This document shows positions 1 through 9,856 of a stretch of 35,737 nt of DNA, one piece after another. The notes beneath the pieces were generated by a model, which made no database searches, was not told where the DNA came from, and saw nothing but the letters and a program-made list of their open reading frames with translations. This DNA is from Ruminococcus sp. (GTDB lineage Bacteria > Bacillota > Clostridia > Lachnospirales > Lachnospiraceae). The first letter of the stretch is position 1. Each line of letters opens with the position of its first letter. The stretch covers positions 1 through 35,737 of the forward strand of contig JAMPIB010000040.1 of NCBI GenBank assembly GCA_023663085.1, given 5' to 3'. Made by a program: the position numbers and the translations under genes.

Positions 1-1
1 G

Positions 2-40
2 CCAGAAGAGTTTTGTGAATTGATGGAAAAAAGTAAATAG
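2..40 (+). CDS. 3' end of an upstream gene (partial)
   Basis: Frame 2 is open from the window edge and ends PEEFCELMEKSK followed by TAG at 38-40. A strong terminator starts 39 bp later, which supports a real gene end. Twelve residues are too few to name the family. Confidence 0.35.
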   Translation, partial: PEEFCELMEKSK

Positions 41-78
41 AGTGCGATAACGAATTAAAAAGATGTAGAGAAATTTAG

Positions 79-108
79 CCCAGAGGGAAATCCCCTCTGG
101 GTATTTTT
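79..108 (+). terminator. Rho-independent terminator
   Basis: A perfect 9-bp stem (79-87 pairs with 93-101, CCCAGAGGG/CCCTCTGGG) with a 5-nt loop is followed by TATTTTT. It ends the transcript entering from the left edge. Confidence 0.9.
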
Positions 109-133
109 GTGCAAAGAAAGGAGATTATGTGAT

Positions 134-452
134 ATGAGAAATACCAACTTTCAAAATCTTAGGGGACTTCTGAAAAACTATACGCCAAAATCTTTTGGAG
201 TTGCCACGGTTGAAGAATGTAACCTGATAAGGAGCAATCTGCAGTTAGAGGGAATGGGAATCATAGATCTTCGGAACGTGCGGGATTTTGTCGTTTTATT
301 CTTTTCAAAGAAAAACGAGGACAGATCAGAAGGCCGATTTATGTACATCGGTCGATAATACATTTGACGGAGAGCCAGATACAGGGATGAAATATTTAGA
401 AGCATATCAGAATGTTCTGGTGATATTTGTGCCTGGAAGAGATGTATGGTAA
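134..452 (+). pseudogene. Degenerate small hypothetical gene, probably frameshifted
   Basis: An ATG at 134 follows the ribosome binding site AAAGGAG (117-123) and opens a 74-codon frame that stops at 358. The peptide starts MRNTNFQNLRGLLKNY. Before that stop, a second frame is already open and runs to TAA at 450-452, encoding a natural-looking stretch (TFDGEPDTGMKYLEAYQN). Together they look like the N- and C-terminal parts of one protein broken by a frameshift or small deletion. I do not recognise the family. The position between a terminator and uvrB, next to another odd ORF, suggests leftover accessory DNA. The 74-residue frame could still be an intact small gene. Confidence 0.4.
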
Positions 453-479
453 GCAAAAAATAAATATGGAACTAAGACA

Positions 480-824
480 ATGAAAAAACCAATGACAACG
501 GAAGAACTGTTTGAGAAAATTCAAGGAATCCTGAAAGAGAAAGGCAGATTGCCGGATATTCTGGATTATGGATTGGCAACCCATAGACCTGTGCCGATCA
601 CGAATTATGAGTTTGATCTGAAAAGCAACCTTAATTACGGCGGCAAAGCATTATCCGGACAGTTCCGATATTATTTCAAGAGGAAGATTCAACGAAAGAG
701 AACAAAAGTTCGATTTTGCATCTATACAAATTCAGAGGTTTGTGATAAGATAATTAAGCATGTTTCGTCCTGTTTTGTCCATTTTAGAATATTCAGTTTT
801 AGGACATCCGGGAAATGGCTTTGA
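480..824 (+). pseudogene. Hypothetical ORF, intact N-terminus but degenerate C-terminus
   Basis: The first 58 or so residues (MKKPMTTEELFEKIQGILK and onward) have normal composition, with an amphipathic helix and a well-formed middle. After the GG at about residue 56 the sequence becomes basic and aromatic without clear structure (RYYFKRKIQRKRTK), and a neighbouring frame looks more protein-like there. This suggests a frameshift or junction near 640. There is no convincing ribosome binding site. The family is not recognised. With the ORF before it, this is likely a remnant of an accessory gene pair inserted ahead of uvrB. Confidence 0.35.
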
Positions 825-834
825 GTGAACGAAA

Positions 835-893
835 TTCGTCGTGGAGCTAAAATTTGAAAATTTCAGAAAAAACAGAATACTCGCCACGACGAA
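835..893. repeat. 10-bp perfect inverted repeat in the uvrB upstream region
   Basis: TTCGTCGTGG (835-844) is matched exactly by CCACGACGAA (884-893) across a 39-bp A/T-rich interval that itself contains smaller AAATTT palindromes. It could be a cruciform, an operator or the end of a small mobile element. There is no T-run, so it is not a normal terminator. Confidence 0.55.
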
Positions 894-929
894 AAACGGG
901 CTTATAGTAATCATTTTTGGGTATGAAAA

Positions 930-950
930 ATGCGGAGCAGGGCTTCGCAT
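930..950 (+). promoter_or_regulatory. Hairpin directly before the uvrB ribosome binding site
   Basis: ATGCGGAGC (930-938) can pair with GCTTCGCAT (942-950) over 9 bp with one G-U pair and a 3-nt loop. The arm ends where the Shine-Dalgarno AGGAGGTGA (951-959) begins, so the fold may affect uvrB translation. Confidence 0.35.
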
Positions 951-966
951 AGGAGGTGAAGGATTC

Positions 967-2982
967 GTGCAAAATTTTTCTGCGAAAAATACACAAAATT
1001 GTTTCAAACTTCATTCAGAATACAAGCCCACCGGCGACCAGCCGCAGGCGATCGAAGCACTTGTGAAAGGGTTCAAGGAAGGCAATCAATTCCAGACTTT
1101 ACTGGGTGTAACAGGTTCCGGCAAGACCTTCACGATGGCAAACATCATCCAGGCACTTAATAAGCCCACTTTGGTAATAGCGCACAATAAGACCCTCGCC
1201 GGGCAATTATACGGCGAATTTAAAGAATTTTTCCCTGAAAACGCAGTCGAGTATTTTGTCTCCTATTATGATTATTATCAGCCAGAAGCCTATGTGCCTT
1301 CTACAGATACTTATATTGCCAAAGATTCTTCGATCAATGACGAGATTGAGAAACTCAGACTTTCGGCTACAGCCTCGCTGGTAGAACGGAATGATGTCGT
1401 GGTGGTGGCCAGTGTTTCCTGCATTTACGGGCTGGGAAGTCCGGATGATTATGAGGAAATGATCGTATCCCTGCGTCCCGGAATGACGAAAGACAGAGAT
1501 CAGGTCATCCGTGAACTGATAGATATACAATACAGCAGAAATGATATGGATCTGGAAAGATCCTGCTTTCGTGTGCACGGGGATATACTGGAAGTGTATC
1601 CGGCGGAAGGCGGCGATTATCTGATCCGTATCGAATTTTTTGGAGACGAGATAGATCGTATCGCGCTGACAGATCCTTTGACGGGGCAGGTTCATGCGAC
1701 ATTGGAGCATGTGGCTATTTTTCCGGCCTCACATTATGTAGTACCGCAGGAAAAGATTAATACAGCCTGTAAAAATATTGAGATAGAACTGGAAGAGCGT
1801 GTAAAATATTTTAAGGGTGAAGATAAACTTTTAGAGGCGCAGCGGATTGCCGAGCGCACGAATTTTGATATTGAGATGTTACGTGAGACGGGATTCTGTT
1901 CCGGCATTGAGAATTATTCCAGACATTTAAGCGGCATGGCGCCGGGAGCGACACCGCTTACCTTAATGGATTATTTTAAGGATGATTATCTGATCATCAT
2001 TGATGAATCCCACATGACGATACCACAGATCAGGGGAATGTATTCGGGAGACCGTTCCCGCAAGACAACGCTGGTGGAATATGGTTTCCGTCTGCCTTCT
2101 GCATTGGATAACCGTCCGCTTAATTTCGAGGAATTTGAACAGCATATTGATCAGATGTTATTCGTGTCGGCAACCCCTTCGGAATATGAGGCGGCGCATG
2201 AACTGATGCGCACAGAGCAGATCATCAGGCCGACGGGACTTCTGGATCCGGAGGTAGATGTACGTCCGGTGGAGGGGCAGATCGACGATCTGATATCAGA
2301 AGTGAATAAAGAAGTTGAGAAAAAACATAAAGTGCTGGTTACAACGTTGACAAAACGTATGGCCGAAGACTTAACGGACTATATGAATGATGTGGGCATC
2401 CGTGTAAAATATCTGCATTCTGATATTGATACGCTGGAACGTGCCGAGATCATCCGGGATATGAGGCTGGATGTTTTTGATGTGCTCGTGGGAATCAATC
2501 TATTGCGGGAAGGACTGGATATTCCGGAGATTTCGCTGGTAGCTATCCTGGATGCTGATAAGGAAGGATTTCTACGTTCGGAAACGTCTTTAATCCAGAC
2601 GATAGGACGTGCGGCGAGGAATGCTGATGGACATGTTATCATGTATGCCGATATGATAACAGATTCTATGGAACGGGCGATTTCAGAGACTAACAGAAGG
2701 CGCACGATCCAGCAGAAATATAATGAAGAGCATGGCATAACGCCGCAGACGATCAGGAAAGCGGTGCGCGATCTGATCAGTATTTCCAAAGTGATCGCCA
2801 AAGAGGAAGTGCGTTTTGAGAAAGATCCTGAGTCAATGAACAGACAGGAACTTGAAAAACTGGTCAAGGATGTAGAGAAGAAGATGAAGAAGGCGGCGGC
2901 CAATCTGAACTTTGAGGCGGCGGCGGAGCTGCGCGACCAGATGGTGGGTCTGAAAAAAATGCTTCATGATATGGATGCTTAA
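967..2982 (+). CDS. uvrB: UvrABC excinuclease subunit B
   Basis: UvrB is the damage-verifying helicase-like subunit of nucleotide excision repair. It is loaded onto DNA by UvrA and then recruits the UvrC nuclease. The GTG at 967 was chosen because AGGAGGTGA lies just upstream and because the conserved N-terminus ([13 protein letters not shown]) then starts near residue 17; the frame is open back to 841 but that part is not UvrB-like. Seen in the 671 residues are Walker A GVTGSGKT (47-54), the beta-hairpin region [15 protein letters not shown] (100-114), the DESH motif II (about 346-349), helicase motifs ending QTIGRAARN, and a C-terminal UVR coiled-coil domain (about 625-671). Length is typical. 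uvrA follows 56 bp later in the same direction. Confidence 0.97.
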   Translation: MQNFSAKNTQNCFKLHSEYKPTGDQPQAIEALVKGFKEGNQFQTLLGVTGSGKTFTMANIIQALNKPTLVIAHNKTLAGQLYGEFKEFFPENAVEYFVSYYDYYQPEAYVPSTDTYIAKDSSINDEIEKLRLSATASLVERNDVVVVASVSCIYGLGSPDDYEEMIVSLRPGMTKDRDQVIRELIDIQYSRNDMDLERSCFRVHGDILEVYPAEGGDYLIRIEFFGDEIDRIALTDPLTGQVHATLEHVAIFPASHYVVPQEKINTACKNIEIELEERVKYFKGEDKLLEAQRIAERTNFDIEMLRETGFCSGIENYSRHLSGMAPGATPLTLMDYFKDDYLIIIDESHMTIPQIRGMYSGDRSRKTTLVEYGFRLPSALDNRPLNFEEFEQHIDQMLFVSATPSEYEAAHELMRTEQIIRPTGLLDPEVDVRPVEGQIDDLISEVNKEVEKKHKVLVTTLTKRMAEDLTDYMNDVGIRVKYLHSDIDTLERAEIIRDMRLDVFDVLVGINLLREGLDIPEISLVAILDADKEGFLRSETSLIQTIGRAARNADGHVIMYADMITDSMERAISETNRRRTIQQKYNEEHGITPQTIRKAVRDLISISKVIAKEEVRFEKDPESMNRQELEKLVKDVEKKMKKAAANLNFEAAAELRDQMVGLKKMLHDMDA

Positions 2983-3038
2983 CAGAAAGACAGGGGAAAA
3001 ATAGAAACAGGTGAGCGACTGACAGAGAAAGGGGTAGT

Positions 3039-5921
3039 GTGACACAGATGAGCGACGCCATAAAAATGAGACCAAGGGAATATATTAAGATAAGAGGTGC
3101 AAATGAACATAATCTGAAACATATTGATGTGGATATTCCGCGTAATGAATTTGTCGTATTAACGGGGCTTTCCGGTTCCGGTAAGTCTTCACTGGCCTTT
3201 GATACGATTTATGCGGAAGGACAGAGAAGATATATGGAGTCCCTTTCATCATATGCAAGGCAGTTTCTGGGACAGATGGAGAAACCGAATGTAGATAAGA
3301 TAGAAGGGCTTTCTCCGGCCATATCCATCGATCAGAAATCAACGAACCGCAATCCTCGTTCCACGGTGGGTACGGTTACGGAAATCTATGATTATTTCCG
3401 GCTTTTGTATGCCCGGATCGGTATCCCGCACTGTCCAAACTGTGGAAAAGAGATCAGAAGACAGAGCGTAGACCAGATGGTAGACCAGATCTTTTCCATG
3501 CCGCAGGGGACGAAGATACAGCTTCTCGCACCGGTAGTCAGAGGACGAAAAGGCGAACATGCCAAAGTCTTTGACAGGGCCAGAAAAGGCGGCTATGTCA
3601 GGGTCAGAGTCGATGGAAATCTTTATGAATTATCAGAAGAAATTAAACTGGATAAAAACATCAAACATAATATCGAGATCATCGTGGACAGGCTTGTGGT
3701 AAAAGAGGGCATTGAAAGGCGCCTGACAGATTCTATAGAGAATGTACTGGCATTGTCGGATGGACTTTTAATTGTGGATGTCATTGATGGAGAACCTGTT
3801 GTTTTCAGTGAAAGTTTTTCCTGTCCGGACTGCGGTGTCAGTATCGGGGAGATCGAGCCGAGAAGCTTTTCTTTTAATAATCCTTTTGGAGCCTGTCCGG
3901 AATGTTTCGGTCTCGGCTATAAAATGGAGTTTGACGAGGATCTGATGATCCCGGATAAAAGCGTCAGTCTGCGTGATGGCGCAATTGTAGTTTTAGGCTG
4001 GCAGTCCAGCGGCAGCGATGGAAGTTTTACCAATGCGCTTTTACAGGCGCTTGCCAAAGAATATAAGTTCAGTCTGGATACGCCTTTTGGAGAACTGCCG
4101 GAGTCAATACAGCGGATGCTCATCCACGGAACGGATGGCAGAAAAGTGAACGTCCATTACGTAGGACAGCGCGGGTCGGGGGTATATCCGATTGCCTTCG
4201 AGGGTCTGATCAAAAACGTGGAACGCAGATACAGAGAGACGGCGTCCGATATCACCAAACAGGAATATGAAACGTTCATGCGTATCACACCCTGTAAGGA
4301 ATGTATGGGGATGCGTCTGAAAAAAGAATCTCTGGCTGTAACCGTATGCGATAAGAATATATATGAAGTCACCTCCATGTCCATTAAAAATCTGCATGAG
4401 TTTATCGGCGGTATGCAGTTGACGAAACAACAGCAGTTGATTGGAAAACAGATTTTAAAGGAAATCCGGGCAAGAGTAGGTTTCTTGATTGAGGTTGGCC
4501 TGGAGTATCTGGCGCTTTCCAGAGCGACCGCCACATTATCCGGCGGAGAGGCGCAGCGTATCCGTCTGGCAACGCAGATCGGCTCCGGTCTGGTGGGTGT
4601 CTGCTATATTCTGGACGAACCGAGTATCGGCCTGCATCAGCGGGATAACGATAAGCTGATAGCGGCCTTGAAGAATCTGAAGGATATGGGAAATACGCTG
4701 ATCGTGGTAGAACATGATGAGGATACCATGCTTGCGGCCGATCATATCGTGGATATCGGGCCGGGTGCGGGCTCGCACGGCGGCGAAGTTGTTGCAGAAG
4801 GCAGCGCAGAAGAGATCATGCAGGTGGAGGAATCTGTGACAGGGCAATATCTGAGCGGGAAACTGCAGATCCCGGTACCGGCAGTCAGAAAGAAACCGCA
4901 GGGTTATCTGACCATCAAGGGGGCGGAGGAAAATAACCTGAAAAAAATAAATGTCAGGATTCCTTTAGGTATTATGACCTGTATAACTGGCGTGTCCGGT
5001 TCGGGGAAGAGCTCACTCATTAATGAAATCTTATATAAGCGTCTGGCCAGAGATTTGAACAGAGCGCGGACTATACCGGGAAAACACCAGAACATTCTGG
5101 GGATTGATAAACTCGATAAAGTAATTAACATCGACCAGTCACCGATTGGCAGAACGCCGCGTTCCAACCCGGCCACATACACCGGCGTATTTGACCAGAT
5201 CAGGGAGCTGTTTTCGACGACGGCGGATGCCAAAGCCAGAGGATACAAAAAAGGCCGTTTCAGTTTTAATGTGAAGGGCGGGCGCTGTGAAGCGTGCAGC
5301 GGCGACGGTATCATCAAGATTGAAATGCACTTTTTACCTGATGTTTATGTGCCCTGTGAAGTCTGCGGCGGGAAACGCTATAACAGAGAGACGCTGGAAG
5401 TAAAATATAAAGGAAAGAGCATCTATGATGTATTGGATATGACGGTGGAAGAGGCGCTGCCCTTTTTTGAGAATCTTCCTTCTATCCGCAGAAAGATTGA
5501 AACTTTATATGATGTAGGACTTTCCTATGTGAAACTCGGACAGCCTTCCACAACACTTTCAGGCGGGGAGGCGCAGCGTATCAAACTGGCGACGGAATTG
5601 AGCAGGCGCAGTACTGGAAAGACTATTTATATTCTGGATGAACCGACGACCGGACTGCATTTTGCAGATGTTCATAAACTGGTTGATATCCTTCACAAAC
5701 TCGTGGAAGGCGGGAATACAGTAGTAGTCATTGAGCACAATCTGGACGTGATCAAGACGGCAGACTATATCATTGACTTGGGCCCGGAAGGCGGCGATGG
5801 CGGCGGTACTCTTATCGCGGAAGGTACGCCGGAGAAGGTGGCTGAAAACCCCGATTCTTATACAGGAATTTATGTCAAAAAAATGCTGGAAAGAGCCAGA
5901 AAAAATCCGGGAGAAGAGTGA
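3039..5921 (+). CDS. uvrA: UvrABC excinuclease subunit A
   Basis: UvrA is the ABC-type ATPase dimer that detects helix distortion and loads UvrB. The product of about 960 residues has two ATPase modules: Walker A GLSGSGKS (43-50) with [12 protein letters not shown] (about 501) and ILDEPS (about 525), then GVSGSGKS (about 651) with [12 protein letters not shown] (about 840) and ILDEPT (about 866). Zinc-binding cysteine pairs appear as CPNC (about 131), CPDC and CPEC (about 262 and 286), and CEAC and CEVC (about 750 and 773). GTG at 3039 is used because GAAAGGGG ends 4 nt upstream; ATG at 3048 is an alternative that removes three residues. It is probably cotranscribed with uvrB and ends at the terminator at 5951. 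Confidence 0.97.
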   Translation: MTQMSDAIKMRPREYIKIRGANEHNLKHIDVDIPRNEFVVLTGLSGSGKSSLAFDTIYAEGQRRYMESLSSYARQFLGQMEKPNVDKIEGLSPAISIDQKSTNRNPRSTVGTVTEIYDYFRLLYARIGIPHCPNCGKEIRRQSVDQMVDQIFSMPQGTKIQLLAPVVRGRKGEHAKVFDRARKGGYVRVRVDGNLYELSEEIKLDKNIKHNIEIIVDRLVVKEGIERRLTDSIENVLALSDGLLIVDVIDGEPVVFSESFSCPDCGVSIGEIEPRSFSFNNPFGACPECFGLGYKMEFDEDLMIPDKSVSLRDGAIVVLGWQSSGSDGSFTNALLQALAKEYKFSLDTPFGELPESIQRMLIHGTDGRKVNVHYVGQRGSGVYPIAFEGLIKNVERRYRETASDITKQEYETFMRITPCKECMGMRLKKESLAVTVCDKNIYEVTSMSIKNLHEFIGGMQLTKQQQLIGKQILKEIRARVGFLIEVGLEYLALSRATATLSGGEAQRIRLATQIGSGLVGVCYILDEPSIGLHQRDNDKLIAALKNLKDMGNTLIVVEHDEDTMLAADHIVDIGPGAGSHGGEVVAEGSAEEIMQVEESVTGQYLSGKLQIPVPAVRKKPQGYLTIKGAEENNLKKINVRIPLGIMTCITGVSGSGKSSLINEILYKRLARDLNRARTIPGKHQNILGIDKLDKVINIDQSPIGRTPRSNPATYTGVFDQIRELFSTTADAKARGYKKGRFSFNVKGGRCEACSGDGIIKIEMHFLPDVYVPCEVCGGKRYNRETLEVKYKGKSIYDVLDMTVEEALPFFENLPSIRRKIETLYDVGLSYVKLGQPSTTLSGGEAQRIKLATELSRRSTGKTIYILDEPTTGLHFADVHKLVDILHKLVEGGNTVVVIEHNLDVIKTADYIIDLGPEGGDGGGTLIAEGTPEKVAENPDSYTGIYVKKMLERARKNPGEE

Positions 5922-5950
5922 CGGGAAATGGATAAATAAAGGTGTTTCGC

Positions 5951-5987
5951 AAAACGCGCTGCCATTTACAATACGGCAGCGCGTTTT
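5951..5987. terminator. Bidirectional terminator between uvrA and the convergent minus-strand gene
   Basis: A perfect 13-bp stem (AAAACGCGCTGCC at 5951-5963 with its complement at 5975-5987) and an 11-nt loop carries A/T runs on both outer sides. It can therefore act for uvrA on the plus strand and for the gene ending at 6036 on the minus strand. Confidence 0.92.
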
Positions 5988-6035
5988 CCCACACTTAATA
6001 TAAATATTAAATATAGAATATTTTATAGCTTATGA

Positions 6036-6653
6036 TCACTGTGCGGCAGGTACCTCGATGAATGCGAAAGTACCAAGAGATGTCAGATCTACTACAACAT
6101 GGTCGTCTCTGACTTCTGCTACGTTGAGGCTGTTCCACTGTCCATCAACCAGTTGATAAACCTGAACATTATTTCCGGTTTTAACACCCGGCATGTAGAA
6201 GTTTACGGTTGCTGTGTCGAAAGAAACGGATGCGCCTATTCTTGATACAGTCAATACTGTACCGCCCAAAGCAGCAGCCTGATCTTTGGCGGAATTAACC
6301 TCTGACAGATACGGTTTTAAAGTTGAAAATACCTGATTGCTGGGAGCGCCGTTGATGATAACTTTGCCGCCCTGTCCGATCGGTGTGGAATCTGTCAGGC
6401 CGGGAACCTCTGTAACGGCATTGTTCATATACTCACCGACAGTTTTATTCTCGCTTGCAGCAGCGGCTGTGGTAGCCATAGGGATACCGGAAGCCTGTGC
6501 AGCAAGAGCTATCGCTTCGCCTTCACGGTCAAAAGTTACAGTTACAGCTGCATCGCTGATCGCGCTGACGGTCGGTGAATCCGCAGCCATAACAGGTACG
6601 GAAACAATCATGGCAGCAGCCAATGATAATGCAAATAATTTTTTGATTTTCAT
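6036..6653 (-). CDS. Small secreted protein of unknown function
   Basis: The product is 205 residues with a clear Sec signal peptide: KIKK, a hydrophobic core LFALSLAAAMIVSVPV, and a likely cleavage after MAA at about residue 24. There is no lipobox cysteine, sorting signal or membrane segment after that, so it is probably released or loosely wall-associated. The mature part is rich in Ala, Val, Thr and Asn and looks beta-rich, with a last segment (about 150-200) that reads like a small beta-sandwich. AAGGAGG lies upstream of the ATG. It is on the same strand as, and 106 bp downstream of, the sortase-like gene, so it may be part of that surface operon or a separate unit. I do not recognise the family. 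Confidence 0.8.
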   Translation of the reverse strand: MKIKKLFALSLAAAMIVSVPVMAADSPTVSAISDAAVTVTFDREGEAIALAAQASGIPMATTAAAASENKTVGEYMNNAVTEVPGLTDSTPIGQGGKVIINGAPSNQVFSTLKPYLSEVNSAKDQAAALGGTVLTVSRIGASVSFDTATVNFYMPGVKTGNNVQVYQLVDGQWNSLNVAEVRDDHVVVDLTSLGTFAFIEVPAAQ

Positions 6654-6759
6654 GATAATCCAGTCCTCCTTAATTTGTTATTGTACTAAGTGTGGTTATA
6701 TTTACGCCATCTGGCGAAAATATCATTGTGTATTTTTGGGAAATATCCATCCGGATGCA

Positions 6760-7515
6760 TCATTCATAGATGATCCGGTTGATATTGCCGGCGGTATCTT
6801 TTATTAATACGGCAACGACAACAAGCTGTGTATCCGCATCTTTTTCCTTCTGTGTCGTTAAGGTGATCAGAAAATGATATGGATTGACAAAACTCCACCC
6901 TTCACGCAATTTCATATTCATATCGCGCGTATCATATATCGTATCCAGAAATGTCTGGCAGCTGGCTGGATCGGTAAAGTCATAACTGCGCAGCAGGCTT
7001 GTATTTTCCCGTTCATAAACAGCAAAAATCTCATATGTCAATACATTATCTTCGAGATATAGATAAATCGGCTCATGCGTTTCAAAAAAATCCAGATCCA
7101 GAAACTGATACAAATCCCCGAATAAGCCTTCTTCGGAGACAGTGGAATCGCCGTGTATCACCGTATTAAAATCACACATATTAGTAAGATTGGCAATTTC
7201 TATATAAGCACTTCCGGCCATGTCCTCTTCCGCGTAAAAATTATGGGTTTCATAAAAAGTATCCGATTCACTGTTTTGCAGGATGGGACAGTCGATATCC
7301 GTGCCCGGAATATAAAGCCAGGCAAAAATATCAGGATTTATCTCTTTTAATGTTGCAAAATCGACATATGCGTCCTGTGCGCTCTCTTCGATACGTGGCA
7401 TCTTGGAAGATGCTCCTTTCTCAGTATTTCCGGCGCATCCGCAAAGCGAGACAGAGATAAAAATAAGGCCGGTAAATATAAATGAGAAACACAAGTTTTT
7501 GTTTTTTATAAGCAT
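6760..7515 (-). CDS. Sortase-B-like lipoprotein lacking all three catalytic residues
   Basis: The 251 residues begin with a lipoprotein signal ending in the lipobox L-C-G-C (24-27), so Cys27 is the likely lipid anchor. The rest follows the class B sortase fold in order: INPDIFAWLYIPGTDIDCPI (59-78), a YETHNFY segment (88-94), the strand before the active-site His, an LFGDLYQF helix (131-138), a YEIFAVY strand and the last strands. In active enzymes the His lies in Y-G-H, the Cys in T-L-S-T-C, and the Arg just before LVVVA. Here these read H-G-D (121-123), T-L-T-T-Q (218-222) and Q-L-V-V-V-A (230-235). His, Cys and Arg are therefore all replaced, so transpeptidation is not expected. The start lies 4 bp past the LCP gene stop with AAGGAG upstream, indicating translation from a shared mRNA. 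A structural or substrate-binding role is inferred. Confidence 0.85.
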   Translation of the reverse strand: MLIKNKNLCFSFIFTGLIFISVSLCGCAGNTEKGASSKMPRIEESAQDAYVDFATLKEINPDIFAWLYIPGTDIDCPILQNSESDTFYETHNFYAEEDMAGSAYIEIANLTNMCDFNTVIHGDSTVSEEGLFGDLYQFLDLDFFETHEPIYLYLEDNVLTYEIFAVYERENTSLLRSYDFTDPASCQTFLDTIYDTRDMNMKLREGWSFVNPYHFLITLTTQKEKDADTQLVVVAVLIKDTAGNINRIIYE

Positions 7516-7519
7516 AAAG

Positions 7520-8524
7520 TCAGGACTCCTTTTTTTCGTAAAATATTGTAAGTATCATTTCATATAGCGCATTTTCATCCACATAAAATTCTTCAAATTT
7601 TTCTCCGAGGACTGTTTCGCCTTCCAGCGTATAAAAACTGTTTTCGTCAAATGTATACTGGCTGTAAAGAGACAGTAAGCGGGCAGCTTCTATCAAAGAA
7701 ATATCCGTGACCATATGCGGTTCCAGCGCTTTATAGAGATCGAGGGCTGTGCGGGGGTTCTTTTTAACAGCATCTCTGGCAACATCAAGAAAGGCTGTCA
7801 GATACTGCTTCTGCCTCGCCAGACGCATATCCGCCGAAGCGAAGATGTCGGTATTCCTGTATTTGACATACCAGAAGGCACTTTCACCCATAAGATGAAC
7901 CTGGCTGCCTTTTACCAGAGAAGGGTCACGTAAAGTGATATCATCCAAAACTGTGACGTCAACGCCGCCAACAGTATCATTTAATGCCATAATGGCACTT
8001 AAATTGACTGCGGCATAGCCATGGATGGGAATATCATAAAAAAGATGTTCAACTGCTTTAAGCTGATACTCGCAACTTTGCTCGCGGCCATCACCGAAAC
8101 CGTGTTGTAGATTGATCTGGGCGCGCACGGTCTGCAAACAGGTACCGTCATCTGCGTATACGTCGATATCGGTCATGGTATTCCGGTTGATCGCAATGAT
8201 CCTGATACTCTTATCTCTGGGATTCAGAACGGCCAAAAATAAAGCGTCTGACTGTCCGCCGCCTTCGTCATCTATTTCATAAGTTTCTATGTCGATAAGA
8301 TCCCGGCCCTGGTCAATTCCCATAATCAGAAAAGTCATAATATCATCGTTGTATTCATAGATTTCATTCTGGTATCTGATCTGTGCGGCCGGCTGTCTGT
8401 CCATACGGCTCTTCAGGCGGCTGTTTCCGATACCGGCAATTACGCCGATGCCGCCGAAAACAAGAACAGACAGTACAACAGGAACAGCAATGATTATGTA
8501 AAAAAACTTCTTCTTAGTTTTCAA
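7520..8524 (-). CDS. LytR-CpsA-Psr (LCP) family envelope protein
   Basis: LCP proteins are membrane-anchored enzymes that move lipid-linked glycopolymers such as teichoic acids or capsule onto peptidoglycan. The 334 residues show a short basic N-terminus, one membrane helix (about 7-31) and an outside LCP domain: FLIMGIDQGRD (65-75), SDALFL (92-97), AINRNT (111-116), a middle segment with GGVDV (186-190), and YRNTD with DMRLARQKQYL (222-242). The start is TTG, with AAGGAG 10 nt upstream; no ATG fits. The leader overlaps one of the 27-bp inverted repeats flanking the recombinase, so expression may depend on inversion of that segment. The last 90 residues after the LCP core are not recognised. 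The pseudo-sortase gene follows directly. Confidence 0.88.
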   Translation of the reverse strand: MKTKKKFFYIIIAVPVVLSVLVFGGIGVIAGIGNSRLKSRMDRQPAAQIRYQNEIYEYNDDIMTFLIMGIDQGRDLIDIETYEIDDEGGGQSDALFLAVLNPRDKSIRIIAINRNTMTDIDVYADDGTCLQTVRAQINLQHGFGDGREQSCEYQLKAVEHLFYDIPIHGYAAVNLSAIMALNDTVGGVDVTVLDDITLRDPSLVKGSQVHLMGESAFWYVKYRNTDIFASADMRLARQKQYLTAFLDVARDAVKKNPRTALDLYKALEPHMVTDISLIEAARLLSLYSQYTFDENSFYTLEGETVLGEKFEEFYVDENALYEMILTIFYEKKES

Positions 8525-8541
8525 TTGTTGTCCGCTCCTTT

Positions 8542-8568
8542 TTTCGCAAAATATCTTCTTTTACGAAA
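8542..8568 (-). repeat. Left inverted repeat / recombinase core site
   Basis: Read on the minus strand this is identical over all 27 bases to 9940-9966 on the plus strand. It consists of a 10-bp arm TTTCGTAAAA, a 7-bp asymmetric centre GAAGATA and a nearly complementary 10-bp arm TTTTGCGAAA, the layout of a tyrosine recombinase crossover site. It lies about 20 bp upstream of the LCP start and directly abuts its ribosome binding site. Confidence 0.85.
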
Positions 8569-8624
8569 TCAGTAAAAAGGAGGCGTCAGAGCGGGAAAAC
8601 ACAATATTTTTACTAAGTGGACGG

Positions 8625-8636
8625 TCTTTTTGACGG
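8625..8636 (+). repeat. Candidate recombinase arm-site repeat, copy 1
   Basis: TCTTTTTGACGG matches copies at 9813-9824 and 9845-9856, in the same orientation. It sits just past the recombinase stop codon, near the left core site. The recombinase has an N-terminal domain of the type that binds such sites. Confidence 0.4.
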
Positions 8637-8637
8637 T

Positions 8638-9786
8638 TTAAAGAATTGCGGAAAAATGCTGTCTGCTGAGAACATCATACCGTTTCATGAGTTCTTTTTT
8701 CTGCTGCATGGAGGGATGGACATATAAATTTAATGTAATGCGGATATTGCTATGTCCGAGTATTTCGCTCAGACTTTTGATATCCAGTCCCATGGCAACG
8801 CATCTACTGGCAAAGGAATGACGTAGCATGTGGAAATTAAAATATTCGAGATGACATTTTTGTAAAATGCTTTTAAAACGATATTGGATCGTGCGTGGTT
8901 CTGCCCATGGTTTTTTCAGCCCGCTTATTATATAGCAGGAGTCTTTTTTCTGATATGTGTGCAGCAAAGGGAGCAGACAGGGCGGTATCGGGATAATCCT
9001 CGCGGAATCGGAAGTTTTGGGCGATTGCTCGATAATATGAGTCATATTCTGGTCATATGCCGGATCGTGGACAGTTCCTTTGACGCGCAGCATATTGTGT
9101 GTAATAGACAGAACACCTTCTTCTATATTAATATCACCCCATTTCAAAGCGCTCAATTCTCCGATACGAATTCCGGTATGTAGAGCGAGCAGGATACCGA
9201 GACAAGTATCGTTTTCGCGGTTATCATATAAATAGCGTTCCAGTATGGCCAGTGTGTTTTCTCCGGGAAGGATGATCTGGCGGGAATGTTCTCTGGTAAC
9301 GGGATTACAGGGAATGGGAAAACAGTTATCATATCGGCGGTTCATGTAAACAATGATCCTGCGGACGACGAGACAGATCTGGGATAAATAGTTTCTGGAA
9401 AGAGACTTTTCTTCTGCATTACCTGCGATCTGCCGGACAAAATTCTCCATGATCTCATGATTAAAACTGTCTATTTTTATATTTCCCAGACAGGGGATGA
9501 TATATTTATCCGTTATCTGATGATAAACCGCCAGAGTACTGTCTTTCCAGTTGTTTTTCTCTGCCTGCATCCAAAGGCGTACGGCTTCTGACATATTCGG
9601 ATAATGCGTAATAGATTCGTGTCTTTGCGCCTGTCTTGCAATATTTATTTTTTCTTTTACTTCGCGGTAGGTTTTGCCATAAACAGAACGATATTTCCTT
9701 CGTTCACCCGGCATGACTGTTATTTTGAACCGGCCCTCCCAGCGTCCATCTTTTCTTTTGTAAATATTTTCTCCTCTTTTAGCCAT
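8638..9786 (-). CDS. Tyrosine recombinase (phage integrase family), probably a DNA invertase
   Basis: The 382-residue product has the full three-part layout: an N-terminal arm-binding domain (1-50, NIYKRKDGRWEGRF), a SAM-like core-binding domain (about 60-165) and a catalytic domain. Catalytic residues are visible: Arg207 in HTGIRIGEL, Lys257 in SPKTSD, His319 and Arg322 in HMLRH, His345 in LGHSN and the nucleophile Tyr355 in LNLYVHP. The start follows GAAAGGAG. The gene lies alone between perfect inverted repeats with no excisionase, relaxase or phage genes nearby, which argues against an integrated element and for a self-contained inversion switch. A decayed integrative element that left only its integrase is the alternative. 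Confidence 0.93.
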   Translation of the reverse strand: MAKRGENIYKRKDGRWEGRFKITVMPGERRKYRSVYGKTYREVKEKINIARQAQRHESITHYPNMSEAVRLWMQAEKNNWKDSTLAVYHQITDKYIIPCLGNIKIDSFNHEIMENFVRQIAGNAEEKSLSRNYLSQICLVVRRIIVYMNRRYDNCFPIPCNPVTREHSRQIILPGENTLAILERYLYDNRENDTCLGILLALHTGIRIGELSALKWGDINIEEGVLSITHNMLRVKGTVHDPAYDQNMTHIIEQSPKTSDSARIIPIPPCLLPLLHTYQKKDSCYIISGLKKPWAEPRTIQYRFKSILQKCHLEYFNFHMLRHSFASRCVAMGLDIKSLSEILGHSNIRITLNLYVHPSMQQKKELMKRYDVLSRQHFSAIL

Positions 9787-9812
9787 GATATAAAACTCCT
9801 TTCAGTTGACGT

Positions 9813-9856
9813 GCTTTTTGACGGCCATGACAGCATAATGTGCAGCTTTTTGACCG
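9813..9856 (+). repeat. Candidate recombinase arm-site repeats, copies 2 and 3
   Basis: GCTTTTTGACGG (9813-9824) and GCTTTTTGACCG (9845-9856) are spaced 32 bp, about three helical turns. They lie between the recombinase start and the right core site, and the second overlaps the -35 box of the outward promoter. Recombinase binding could thus also repress that promoter. Confidence 0.5.

Noticed and set aside
841-966. Upstream extension of the uvrB frame to 841
   Set aside because: The extra 42 residues are not UvrB-like, overlap the inverted repeat and lie before a strong ribosome binding site that fits GTG at 967.
8884-9183. Plus-strand ORF opposite the recombinase
   Set aside because: It is a mirror of the recombinase coding strand with no ribosome binding site or protein-like motif.
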